Positions 1-10,473 of a stretch of 34,099 nucleotides of DNA are shown piece after piece. The stretch is from positions 1 to 34,099 of the forward strand of contig NZ_JADZBI010000056.1 of the NCBI RefSeq assembly GCF_020852195.1, in the 5' to 3' direction. The DNA is from Hyphomicrobium sp. (GTDB lineage: Bacteria; Pseudomonadota; Alphaproteobacteria; Rhizobiales; Hyphomicrobiaceae). The notes under the pieces were generated by a model. The model had not been told where the DNA came from, made no database searches, and saw only the letters and a program-made list of their open reading frames with translations. Numbering within the stretch: the stretch's first letter is position 1; every line of letters begins with the position of its first letter. The position numbers and the translations under genes are program-made.

Positions 1-1509
1 CAGCGCCGACGAGAACCACGTGTCGAGCACGTCCTCGTCGCGCGTGAGCGTGATCGGCACGTTCGATCCGGTGTAGTGCTTCTCCGCCTGCGCCCGCGCT
101 TCGTCCTCGTCGTAGGCGACGAACACGTGCCCGTCCGGCCCGTACCACGCCGGAATCTGGTGCCCCCACCAGAGCTGGCGCGAGATGCACCACGGCTGGA
201 TGTTGCGCATCCACTCGAAGTAGGTCTTCTCCCAGTTCTTGGGCACGAAGACTGTCTTGCCGTTCTCCACGGCCGCGATGGCCGGCTTCGCCAGCTCCGC
301 CGCATTGACGTACCACTGGTCCGTCAGCCACGGCTCGATGACGTCGTTCGAGCGGTCCCCGTGCGGCACCGTGTGCGTCGTCGGCTCGATCTTGGCAAGC
401 AGCCCCTGCGCCGCGAGATCCGCGACCACACGCTTGCGCGCCACGAATCGGCCGAGCCCGCGATAGGCCTGCGGCACGTCCTCGCTGTCCACGATCTGCC
501 CGAACGCATCGAGCACGTTGATCTTCGGCAGATCGTGGCGCTTCCCGACCTCGAAGTCGTTGAAGTCGTGCGCCGGCGTGATCTTCACCGCGCCCGTTCC
601 CTTCTCGGGATCGGAGTACTCGTCCGCGACGATCGGGATCTCGCGTCCGACCAGCGGCAGGCGCACTTTCGCGCCCGCCTTGATCAGCGCCGCATAGCGC
701 TCGTCCTTGGGATGCACGGCGACGCCAGTATCGCCGAGCATGGTCTCGGGCCGCGTCGTCGCGACGACGATGGTGTCCGCGTCATACCCCGGCACCTTCT
801 GCGCCAACGGATAGCGGAAGTGATACATGTGCCCCGACGGATCCTTCTTCAGGACCTTGGCCAGCGCCTCCGCATCGAACGGCTTCTCGGGATCGCCGTC
901 GACCCACGCGAACGAGCCTTTCTTCTCCACCTGCACGACCTCAAGGTCCGAGATCGCGGTCTGGAACTTGGGGTCCCAGTTGACGAGCCGCTTGTCCTTG
1001 TAGATGAGCCCCTTGCGGTAGAGCTCGACGAACACCTTAAGGACCGCGCGCGAAAGCCCCTCATCCATGGTGAAGCGCTCGCGGCTCCAGTCGCACGAGG
1101 CGCCGAGCCGGCGGAGCTGGTTGACGATGGTCGAGCCGCTCTCCTCCTTCCACTCCCAGACGCGCTTGACGAACGCCTCGCGTCCGAGCGTGCGCCGATC
1201 CGGCTGCTGCCGCTCCATGAGCTGGCGCTCGACGACCATCTGCGTCGCGATGCCGGCGTGATCCGTGCCCGGCTGCCACAGCACGTCGCGTCCGCGCATG
1301 CGCTCGAAGCGGACCAGCACGTCCTGCAGCGTGTTGTTGAGCGCGTGCCCCATGTGCAGCGAGCCGGTGACGTTCGGCGGCGGGATCACGATCGAGTAGG
1401 GCCTGGCGCCGGCGCGGTCGGGCCGACCGCAGCGGAAGGCGTCGGCCTTCTCCCACGCCTCGTTGATCCGCGGCTCGATCTCGGCGGGCTGATACGTCTT
1501 GTCGAGCAT
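1..1509 (-). CDS. valS: Valyl-tRNA synthetase, N-terminal 503 residues (cut by window edge)
   Basis: Class I aminoacyl-tRNA synthetase that charges tRNA-Val in the cytoplasm. Reading the minus strand from the ATG at 1507-1509 gives an unbroken frame to the first base, beginning [15 protein letters not shown]. The HIGH-type signature [15 protein letters not shown] lies at about residues 43-57. The segments [17 protein letters not shown] and TDHAGIATQ, and the connective editing domain (about 230-370), match ValS rather than IleS or LeuS. Family members are about 900 residues or longer, so the KMSKS loop and the anticodon-binding and coiled-coil C-terminus lie outside the window. No good Shine-Dalgarno site precedes the ATG, but the N-terminal sequence is the usual one for alphaproteobacterial ValS. 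It is 136 bases downstream of the first popZ-like gene, on the same strand. A long open frame on the plus strand is only its shadow. Confidence 0.95.
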   Translation of the reverse strand, partial: MLDKTYQPAEIEPRINEAWEKADAFRCGRPDRAGARPYSIVIPPPNVTGSLHMGHALNNTLQDVLVRFERMRGRDVLWQPGTDHAGIATQMVVERQLMERQQPDRRTLGREAFVKRVWEWKEESGSTIVNQLRRLGASCDWSRERFTMDEGLSRAVLKVFVELYRKGLIYKDKRLVNWDPKFQTAISDLEVVQVEKKGSFAWVDGDPEKPFDAEALAKVLKKDPSGHMYHFRYPLAQKVPGYDADTIVVATTRPETMLGDTGVAVHPKDERYAALIKAGAKVRLPLVGREIPIVADEYSDPEKGTGAVKITPAHDFNDFEVGKRHDLPKINVLDAFGQIVDSEDVPQAYRGLGRFVARKRVVADLAAQGLLAKIEPTTHTVPHGDRSNDVIEPWLTDQWYVNAAELAKPAIAAVENGKTVFVPKNWEKTYFEWMRNIQPWCISRQLWWGHQIPAWYGPDGHVFVAYDEDEARAQAEKHYTGSNVPITLTRDEDVLDTWFSSAL

Positions 1510-1645
1510 GGGGCGCGGCTGCCTTTGCGGGATGAAAAGAGGGAGCTGGCGTCCTACGAACCCGCTTGCCGCCTGTCAATCGGCAGCCGGAGAACGGCTG
1601 CGCAGACCCCGCCTCTTGAGGTTCGGCCAGGACGTCCCGGGATCA

Positions 1646-3166
1646 TCAGCTTCCGGGCGGCTTGTGGCCCGGCCTGACCGAGTTGCTGACCTCGTTACGC
1701 AGCGCCTTTTCGATAATGCGCGGCATGTTGTCGGCAACCCATTGCTGCAGCATGGGTCTCAGCATGTCGGCAACCGCGTCCTCGAGCGTGCGGTTGACCG
1801 GGCTGTTGCCGGCTTGCGAGACCGTCGCGGGCAGCGTGGACGGCGCCGGCGCGGATCGCATCTCCGCATCTAGTGTCTCGATGACGGGCGTGAGCGGAAT
1901 GGCCTGCGACACGGGCTCCGCGGACGCGGAGGCCGCCGAGGCCGCGGCGAGTCCCTGCGCCAACGCGTCGAGCGCCTGATGCGCGGCAGCGGCGCTCATG
2001 TCGGGCTCCGGCGCAAAACGCGGCGATGCCCCAAAGCCGGGCGCGCCGCGCACGCTCTGGGCAAACGGATCCGAATAGGGCCGCGGTTCTGCCGGCCGGC
2101 TGTCGATCGGCGCAGCAGGCCGCGCGTCGTAGGACCTGTGATCGATGTTGCCGAACGCCTGAGGCGGCGCCGTGAACGGCTGGCCCGCGGCCGGACGCGC
2201 GACCTCGGGTTGGATCGGAGACGCAGACACAGGCTGCTGCGGAGCGAACGAGGAGAGCGGCGCTTCCGGAGCCTCGCGGCGCGGCGCGCTGCTATCGAAG
2301 GGACTCTCGGGCACGCGGGTTTCCGCGGCAGAACTACCGCCATGGGAGAAAGCTTGCGTGTTGGAGGCGAGCGTGGCGTCGATGCCCGTGCCACCCACAT
2401 CAGCGGGCGCCGCCGAGCCGAGGCTGCCTTCGATCCGCTTCAACGCATCGTCGAGGCTCGCGGACGCCGCAGCCGTCAGATCCGATGCCGCAGCAGGCGT
2501 CGCGGACGCCTCCGGACCAGTAACACCCGGCGCCGGACCGGCCTGAGTATAGGTCGGCGCGGCAGGAGTCTTGGGCTGCGGCGGGTAGAAGCTCGTCTTG
2601 CGCAGCGGCGGGAAACCGAACGTCTTGGGCGGCGCGGGCTCCGCTTGCGGGGGCTCGACGCTGCCGAACGGCTGCGAAGGCGCAGGCGGCTCCGGCTGGA
2701 GGGCGGGCTGCGCCGGCGCGGCAGGCTGCGGCGCAAGGGCAGCCGCACCGTCGCCGGACGCGGGCTTCGGCGCCTCCTCCCCGAGCGCGACGAAGCTCTT
2801 CGGCCCCATGGGATGGCTCAGCCCCGGCGAGACGCGGATGTCGGGCTTGGGCGCTGCGGCGGCGCTGCCGTTGGACGGATCCTGCTCGTCGAACATGTCG
2901 GCGAGATCCTGATCGAACGACAGCGGACGCTTCGATCCGAGCGGACTGGTCGGCGGCAGCGGCCCGCCCTTGAGCACGCCGCTCAACCGATCCGCCAGCG
3001 GCCCGCGCGGCTCAGGCGATTTGGAGGCGAGCGATTGCGGCACGAGGGGATTGGCCTCGATGGCCGGTTCGGATTGATCGGTCGACGGCTCGTCGGCGAT
3101 GATCTGGCGGATCGACGCCAGGATCTCCTCCATGCTGGGCTCGCCGGCCTTGTCCGGTCTGTTCAT
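1646..3166 (-). CDS. popZ: PopZ-like polar organising protein (DUF2497 family), copy 1
   Basis: 506-residue protein with the two ends that define the PopZ/DUF2497 family. The N-terminal short helix MEEILASIRQIIADEP is at about residues 12-27. The C-terminal helical oligomerisation region, from about residue 458, contains LEDAVADMLRPMLQQWVADN and a following MPRIIEKAL. Between them is a long disordered, Pro/Ala-rich and acidic linker of more than 400 residues, far longer than in the 177-residue Caulobacter PopZ. In the family, the N-terminal helix recruits client proteins and the C-terminus assembles a polar condensate that anchors chromosome origins or growth-pole factors. The ATG at 3164-3166 is followed directly by the conserved N-terminus. 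A second family member lies 254 bases upstream on the same strand. Which of the two is the functional counterpart of characterised PopZ cannot be told from sequence. Confidence 0.88.
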   Translation of the reverse strand: MNRPDKAGEPSMEEILASIRQIIADEPSTDQSEPAIEANPLVPQSLASKSPEPRGPLADRLSGVLKGGPLPPTSPLGSKRPLSFDQDLADMFDEQDPSNGSAAAAPKPDIRVSPGLSHPMGPKSFVALGEEAPKPASGDGAAALAPQPAAPAQPALQPEPPAPSQPFGSVEPPQAEPAPPKTFGFPPLRKTSFYPPQPKTPAAPTYTQAGPAPGVTGPEASATPAAASDLTAAASASLDDALKRIEGSLGSAAPADVGGTGIDATLASNTQAFSHGGSSAAETRVPESPFDSSAPRREAPEAPLSSFAPQQPVSASPIQPEVARPAAGQPFTAPPQAFGNIDHRSYDARPAAPIDSRPAEPRPYSDPFAQSVRGAPGFGASPRFAPEPDMSAAAAHQALDALAQGLAAASAASASAEPVSQAIPLTPVIETLDAEMRSAPAPSTLPATVSQAGNSPVNRTLEDAVADMLRPMLQQWVADNMPRIIEKALRNEVSNSVRPGHKPPGS

Positions 3167-3420
3167 GCCTTAACCTGTCGCAGCTCGGCCTGCCCTCCGC
3201 CGCGCACCCAAGCCGATCCCGTTCCGGGCTGCTCGGCGGCCTGCGATCGAAGAGCGAACTGAATCTCGTTCCATGGAAAAGACGTACCTCGGCGCCGAAC
3301 GGGCTTCAATGCGTCCCGACCGCCCGTCCGCACACTTCATTGCAATATGCTCAACGAACCGTGAGACGTTTTCGAGGCGAAGGACTGCGCATTCGGCCCA
3401 ATATGGCATCGCTGGGGCAC
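3167..3420. other. Intergenic spacer between the two popZ-like genes
   Basis: 254 bases. The half nearest copy 1 is ordinary GC-rich sequence. The middle (about 3330-3410) is relatively AT-rich and could hold a promoter for copy 1, but I cannot place convincing -35 and -10 boxes. No repeat, RNA gene or terminator with a T-run was seen. Confidence 0.4.
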
Positions 3421-4392
3421 TTACGGCTTTTTCGGCGCCTTGATGCTTTCTGCGATCTCGATGTGGAGCGCCTTCTCGACCATGCGCGGCATATTGTCGG
3501 CGAGCCACTGGCGCAGCATCGGACGCAGCAGGTCGGCGGTCGTGTCCTCGATGGTGCCCGTCTCCTCCGCACCGCCGGGCGGCACGGTGACGAGCGCATT
3601 GTGCTCGACCGCCGATGGAAGCGGCGGAGGCGGCATGGATACCGGAGCGACGTGCGGCGTCTGCGGCACGGCAGGCGATCCGGTAACGAGCATGCTGCGG
3701 TCAATCTGAGCAGGAATGATGGAGCTGAAGTCCGGCTGCGTCGCGGCCTCGATGGGAGGCATGACTGGCGCAGCCACAGGAGCGGGAGCAGCGGGAGCCG
3801 GGCTCGGAGCGGCGGCATCCACTGGCGCCGCCATGCGCAGGAAGTGCGTATCCTTGAACGGAGCCATCACGCGCTTGGGCTCCTCGGAGTTCGCGCCAGA
3901 AGCGGTCATGGGCGTTGCGGCGGGCGCCGGTCCCGGTTGAGGCTCGTGGGAGGGCGACGGCCCGGCGAGGGGACGCGTCGGGCCGGCCAGCCCGAGATCC
4001 GTGACACGCGCTTCGGGACGCACCGGCTTGAGTGAACTCAAGCCATGGAAAGCACCGTCTGCCGCGGCAACCTCGACGGCTTCCGCATGCTGATGATCTT
4101 CGCCGTTCGCGACGCTGCGCCCGTCCGAATGGGTCGCACTGCGGATCGCGTCCGTGAGACGTCCGAGCAGCGGGGTCTGTCGCTCGGAGGCCGGCGGAGG
4201 CGACGAGCGGAAAATCGCAGGAAGATCGAACTCGCCGGCGTCGTCGAGCGCGCCGTCGCCTTTCAGCATGATGGGCGTTCCGCGAAGCTCCCCACCGTGC
4301 GCGGCACTTGCGGGCTCCTCGGCGATGATCCGGCGGATCGACGCCAGGATCTCCTCCATGCTCGGCTGGCCGTTCTTCTCTGTCATGTTCAT
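3421..4392 (-). CDS. PopZ-like polar organising protein (DUF2497 family), copy 2
   Basis: 323-residue protein from the ATG at 4390-4392. That start was chosen because GGGAG lies 7 bases upstream and the conserved N-terminus follows at once; an in-frame start 24 bases further out adds MECVGSGV with no family similarity. It carries MEEILASIRRIIAEEP near residues 12-27 and a C-terminal helical region from about residue 279 containing IEDTTADLLRPMLRQWLADN and MPRMVEKALHIEI. The linker is Pro/Ala-rich and differs from copy 1. The two proteins match closely only at the ends, as expected for old paralogs whose disordered linkers diverged. The inferred role is polar scaffolding or client recruitment. 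It sits between tolC and copy 1, all on the minus strand. Confidence 0.87.
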   Translation of the reverse strand: MNMTEKNGQPSMEEILASIRRIIAEEPASAAHGGELRGTPIMLKGDGALDDAGEFDLPAIFRSSPPPASERQTPLLGRLTDAIRSATHSDGRSVANGEDHQHAEAVEVAAADGAFHGLSSLKPVRPEARVTDLGLAGPTRPLAGPSPSHEPQPGPAPAATPMTASGANSEEPKRVMAPFKDTHFLRMAAPVDAAAPSPAPAAPAPVAAPVMPPIEAATQPDFSSIIPAQIDRSMLVTGSPAVPQTPHVAPVSMPPPPLPSAVEHNALVTVPPGGAEETGTIEDTTADLLRPMLRQWLADNMPRMVEKALHIEIAESIKAPKKP

Positions 4393-4720
4393 TACGCCAC
4401 TCCCTACGCACTCCACGACAAGCAGTCACGGCACCCGACCCGCATGGTTGCCGCCCCCCGTAAGAAGCACCCGCGAAGATATGCGGCCACCCCCGGCCCC
4501 GATGCGTCGCATCAAGGCAAACACTGTGCTGGCAACGCCGGGGACCACCCGTACCCGGCAGGCGCCGCACTCCCGCTCATCCAAAAGTTGTGTGTGGGAT
4601 TCCCACCGCGCTCGAAGCTAAGCGCCATAGTGGGCAACGATGTGGCAAAGCCACAGGCCAACACAAATCTACGAGCAGGGAGGCTCAGCTAACCCATCCT
4701 GCGCGGCCTGCTCAAGGAGA
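4393..4720. other. Intergenic region upstream of popZ-like copy 2
   Basis: 328 bases between the tolC stop and the popZ-like start. It holds the GGGAG ribosome site of copy 2 and a perfect 13-base palindrome GTGGGATTCCCAC at 4594-4606 that contains a GANTC site (4598-4602). No protein-coding frame on either strand looks real. No T-run terminator for tolC was found. Confidence 0.45.
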
Positions 4721-6178
4721 TTATTTTACGGGATCGGCGCCATCCGCTGGCGGCGGCACATCTTCGATGCGACCATCCGAATGAGTTATCGAGGTACCCC
4801 AAGGCTTACGCCTGACTTCCTGATAATGAGCCTCAGGATCGTAGGCGATCGACGTGAAGCCGAGATTGACGGCATCGAGCCGCCCGACGGCTGCCAGCAC
4901 CGCATAGCTTGAGACGACAAGGTTGCGCCGGGTGGATACGAGCGTCACCTGCGAGTTCAGAAGCTCCGCCTCCGCGTTGAGCACATCGAGCAGCGTACGC
5001 TGACCAACCCGCTCCTCCTCGCGCACGCCCGTGAGAGCCGTCGTGTTCGCATCGACCTGCGACTGATCGGACAGGATCTGCGCCCGCGCAGCGAGAAGCT
5101 GCGACCAAGCGGCAACAACGGCCTCCTCGGACTCGCTGCGCGCCTGCTCGATCTCCTGCAGTCGGCTGACGTGGATGTGCTTCTGCTGACGCACGCGGGC
5201 GTACACCTCGCCACCCTCGTAGATCGGCACCGTCAGGCGGCCCGTAACGGTCGCGCTCTCGGACTCGTTGATGATGCTCGACGTCTCGAAGCGATCGCTA
5301 TACGAAGCCTCGAGCTGCACGCTCGGCAGGAGCTCGCCGCGGATCCGATCCACGCCGAATTTGGCCGCCTGCTCCAGATAGAGCGCGTTGACCACTGCCG
5401 GGTTCTCGTGCGTTCCGATCCGCGTGGCCTCATCGAGCGAGGTCGGCAGCCAGCGCTCATAACCCCTCGGCTCGACCAGATTTCCCGGTGCATGCCCGAT
5501 GACACGCTCGTAGACCGCACGGCTGGTCTTGAGATTGGCCTTCGCAAGGTCGAGCGCCGATACGGCGCCAGCCCGACGCGCCTGCGCCTGCGCCACGTCG
5601 GTGCGCGTCACCTCGCCAACCGCAAAGCGGTCCTCGGTGGCCCGCAACTCGCGCGAGAGCACGTTGACGTTGTTCTCGCGCAACCGCACGATCGCCTGAT
5701 CGCGCACCACGTCCATGAAGGCCGTCACCGCCTGCAGCAGCACCGACTGCTCGACGGCGCGCAGCGTCTCGCGTGCGGCCCGCACATTGGCTTCCTGCTC
5801 GTTGACGGCGTTGATGGTCCGGAAGCCGCTGAAGATCGGCTGCACGGCGTCGATCGAGTAGCCGCCCGGCTTGAGCTCCTCCTCGACCGAGGCCGTGCTC
5901 GAGCGCGACTTGGACCAGTTGTAGTTGATATCCGCCCCGCCCGTGATCACCGGCCTGAAGCCGGACCGGGCGCGCGTCACTTCCTCGTCGGTCGCCCGGA
6001 GGCGCGCACGCTCGGCATCGAGCTGTGGATTGTATTCGTAGGCGGCTGCCAGCGCCTGATTGAGAGACTCGGCTACAGCCGCCGAGGGCAGGCAATAGAG
6101 AAGCGCCCCAGCCGTTGCAGCAACGGCAAGAGAAGCAACCCGCGAAATCCGCCTGTGATCGAGCAAATCCCACCCCAA
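4721..6178 (-). CDS. tolC: TolC-family outer-membrane channel protein
   Basis: 485-residue outer-membrane efflux protein of the TolC type. It forms a trimeric beta-barrel and periplasmic alpha-tunnel used by RND/ABC/MFS pumps and type I secretion. A signal peptide covers about residues 14-36 (LAVAATAGALLY, cleavage after AVA before ESL). The mature start SLNQALAAAYEYNPQL is the usual TolC opening, followed by long amphipathic helices and the two internal repeats. There is no ATG: an in-frame TAA lies 9 bases before a TTG at 6176-6178, and a second TTG follows at 6164-6166 with GGGTGGGA just upstream. The true start is therefore one of these two. The gene lies between a PCMT-family gene and the popZ-like genes, a neighbourhood I recall from other Hyphomicrobiales. 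Confidence 0.92.
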   Translation of the reverse strand: MGWDLLDHRRISRVASLAVAATAGALLYCLPSAAVAESLNQALAAAYEYNPQLDAERARLRATDEEVTRARSGFRPVITGGADINYNWSKSRSSTASVEEELKPGGYSIDAVQPIFSGFRTINAVNEQEANVRAARETLRAVEQSVLLQAVTAFMDVVRDQAIVRLRENNVNVLSRELRATEDRFAVGEVTRTDVAQAQARRAGAVSALDLAKANLKTSRAVYERVIGHAPGNLVEPRGYERWLPTSLDEATRIGTHENPAVVNALYLEQAAKFGVDRIRGELLPSVQLEASYSDRFETSSIINESESATVTGRLTVPIYEGGEVYARVRQQKHIHVSRLQEIEQARSESEEAVVAAWSQLLAARAQILSDQSQVDANTTALTGVREEERVGQRTLLDVLNAEAELLNSQVTLVSTRRNLVVSSYAVLAAVGRLDAVNLGFTSIAYDPEAHYQEVRRKPWGTSITHSDGRIEDVPPPADGADPVK

Positions 6179-6505
6179 GATAGCTTAGCCCGGCAGTTTG
6201 GCGACGGACTACTCACGCCCAAAAGCCGCACAGGGAGCCCAACGCGTTGAAACTTAGTAGAGCACGAACATGATTCGCAGAAGCAGACTGAGGGCCATTG
6301 CCCAACATGTACCCAGATGCGTGGCCTCATTCCCACACAGCAAGCGCAAGACCAACCCGTGACGCAAATAAGAAAGCCAACGGACATACCGGAACAAGCT
6401 ATTGATAAATCACAAAAATAAATGAAAGCAGCGCACGGAGACTCAGACGGCTTTCATTATACGCAGTAAACATTCCGAGGCATCTTGCAAGGGGTGCGGC
6501 AATTT
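6179..6505. other. Intergenic region between the PCMT-family gene and tolC
   Basis: 327 bases, AT-rich relative to the genome, especially 6395-6475. It contains a likely terminator for the upstream gene (6411-6456) and a perfect -10 hexamer TATAAT on the minus strand (6456-6461) with no matching -35. No coding frame seems real. The leader of tolC would be about 270 bases if that -10 is used. Confidence 0.5.
6411..6456 (-). terminator. Probable Rho-independent terminator of the PCMT-family gene
   Basis: On the minus strand TGAAAGC (6450-6456) pairs with GCTTTCA (6423-6429) across a 20-base loop, followed at once by the T-rich tail TTTATTTTTGTG. It lies 50 bases past the stop codon. The loop is large, so strength is uncertain. 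Confidence 0.5.
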
Positions 6506-7171
6506 TCAGAAAGCGAACGCCCGCGCTTTCTCAAATCCCGGAAGGATTTCCGCCGAAGCGTCGAACACTGCCGCTGCCGCGAACGTGCTGCCGTCGCGGC
6601 GCCAGACCGTCGCTCGCCCCGCTGGACGATCACCGACGATGGCGACGAGGCGCCCGCCATCCTTGAGTTGGTCGAGCAATTCCGGTGTCACGGCCTCCAC
6701 CGCGCCTTCGATGACGATCGCATCATATGGCCCCTCGTTCGGCCACCCCTGCGCCAGCTCTCCCTCGACGAGGGTCACCTTGTCCACGCCTTCACGCGCA
6801 AGAGTTGTGCGCGCGGCGTTGAGAAGCCCCGCGTCGGCCTCGAGCGCGACGACGCTCTCCGCGAGGCGCGCGAGCAGGGCAGCCCCGTATCCTGCGCCGG
6901 CGCCGATATCCAGCACGATCGCGGTCGGATCGATCTCCGCCGCCTGAACGATCTTCGCCAGCGTGCGTGCAGGCAACAACGCGCGGCGGGGGCCGCTCCC
7001 CGCGGACGTGAGCGGCACCGGCCCGTCCATATAGGCCAGCGCCCGGAAACGCTCGGGCACGAACGCCTCGCGTGGCAGCTCGAGCATCGCGCGGATGATG
7101 CGCCGGTCCGTCACGTCGCTGGGGCGCACCTGCGATTCGACCATGTTCTTACGCTGCGTCGCGTAGTCCAC
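6506..7171 (-). CDS. PCMT-family (protein-L-isoaspartate O-methyltransferase-like) SAM methyltransferase
   Basis: 221 residues starting at GTG (7169-7171), chosen because GGGAGG lies 5 bases upstream. The Rossmann SAM-binding motif VLDIGAGAGYGAALLA is at about residues 86-101, followed by the acidic strand end VVALEAD, and the fold covers the whole protein. It resembles the alphaproteobacterial Pcm-like proteins found beside tolC. The usual repair-enzyme motif around TISxPxxVA, which binds the isoaspartyl substrate, is replaced here by ALLPARTLAKI. True isoaspartate repair is therefore doubtful and the substrate unknown. It acts in the cytoplasm and lies upstream of tolC on the same strand, separated by a likely terminator. 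Confidence 0.85.
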   Translation of the reverse strand: MDYATQRKNMVESQVRPSDVTDRRIIRAMLELPREAFVPERFRALAYMDGPVPLTSAGSGPRRALLPARTLAKIVQAAEIDPTAIVLDIGAGAGYGAALLARLAESVVALEADAGLLNAARTTLAREGVDKVTLVEGELAQGWPNEGPYDAIVIEGAVEAVTPELLDQLKDGGRLVAIVGDRPAGRATVWRRDGSTFAAAAVFDASAEILPGFEKARAFAF

Positions 7172-7583
7172 TGCAACCTCCCGCAGGCTTCCGAGACCTG
7201 TCCGCGGCTCCGACCATACTCAATGTCGCTTCGCCCGGCCACAGCGCCGAGGCCGCGCAGGACCGACGTCCGCCTGCGAGCCGCCGGGCCACAATGCCCA
7301 CACGACCAATCCGGCAAGCAAACCCGCATCCACACGATCACCAGCGCGCCGGGCCTGCTGCGCGGGAGCTCCGCGAGCCGCGCCGCTTTCGCGCGCGGCC
7401 CTGGCTCCCCTCTATCTCCCAGACTGCGGCCAGAACCGCTGAAACTGGGATCCGCGTGCTTGTGCACGGCTTTGTCTATATGATAGATGCCTCCGGGCGC
7501 ACCCAGGTGCGCACCTCGGCCGCTCATTTTTCAGCCCGGGGCCCTGTGATGGGAAGATTCCCAGCTCAGGTTCACGGACCAGA
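7172..7583. other. Gene-free stretch upstream of tRNA-Cys
   Basis: 412 bases. It contains the GGGAGG ribosome site of the PCMT-family gene at its left edge and presumably the tRNA-Cys promoter near its right end; the AT-rich patch TTTGTCTATATGATAG at about 7472-7487 is the only candidate. I see no credible protein-coding frame, repeat or RNA gene. Confidence 0.4.
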
Positions 7584-7657
7584 GGCCACGTGGCGGAGTG
7601 GTGACGCAGCGGACTGCAAATCCGTATACGCCGGTTCGATTCCGGCCGTGGCCTCCA
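7584..7657 (+). tRNA. tRNA-Cys (anticodon GCA)
   Basis: 74 bases with encoded CCA. The acceptor GGCCACG (7584-7590) pairs with CGTGGCC (7647-7653), followed by discriminator T (7654), the U73 typical of tRNA-Cys, and CCA. The anticodon stem GCGGA/TCCGT encloses CTGCAAA with GCA at 7616-7618. The T arm CCGGTTCGATTCCGG is intact. Confidence 0.97.
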
Positions 7658-7694
7658 TCTTTCCTTTCGCACAACGCACATCGTTCGCCCGCCG

Positions 7695-10053
<2,359 letters not shown>

Positions 10054-10473
10054 TCCTACGATGGCCTACGATAAAGCCCGCCAAGGCCCCAAGCACCTCT
10101 ACAGGCTACGATTTTCCCGCCCCTGATGGCCTCCTCTACAGGGAAGCGCATCTGCAGCGCAGAGGCCGCGGCGGCTGAATGCGAAGCTCTCGATCACGCC
10201 TAACGCCTAGCCCGAGCTTGCAATAGGGACACGCTGTAGGCGTGTTCGTCTTCGACTGCGGCGAATGGCAACGCTTGCTGATGAGAACGCAAGGCCGGCT
10301 CCGCTCACAAGCGTGCCAGTCTTGCCGGAGATTTGGTGCTTGGTGCTGGCTGGCGGCCGGTTCCGGTCATGAGCAGACACTTTGCATTCCGCCCCACCTC
10401 CGACCTGGCTGCCCCATGACCGCTGTATGGCCACCCGGCAGAGATTGGAAGATCTCGCCGGGTGGCTGCTGGA
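10054..10473. other. Gene-free stretch between tRNA-Asn and the TonB-dependent receptor
   Basis: 420 bases. At its left edge, overlapping the tRNA 3' end, is a 6-base-pair hairpin GCCATC-CTAC-GATGGC (10050-10065) without a T-run. At its right edge is the strong hairpin at 10430-10466. No coding frame, integrase or attachment-like repeat of the tRNA 3' end was seen. Confidence 0.5.
10430..10466 (-). terminator. Strong hairpin just after the TonB-dependent receptor gene
   Basis: GCCACCCGGC (10430-10439) pairs perfectly with GCCGGGTGGC (10457-10466). Inside it GAGAT (10441-10445) pairs with ATCTC (10452-10456) around the loop TGGAAG, leaving one bulged A. It begins 7 bases after the receptor's stop codon. 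No T-run follows on the minus strand, so it may be a transcript-end stabiliser or a weak terminator. Confidence 0.6.

Noticed and set aside
76-1677. 533-residue open frame on the plus strand
   Set aside because: It is antisense to valS, whose minus-strand frame carries clear ValS motifs; the product is Arg/Leu/His-rich shadow sequence.
1979-3262. 427-residue open frame opposite popZ-like copy 1
   Set aside because: Arg-rich shadow of a high-GC gene; the minus-strand frame has conserved family ends.
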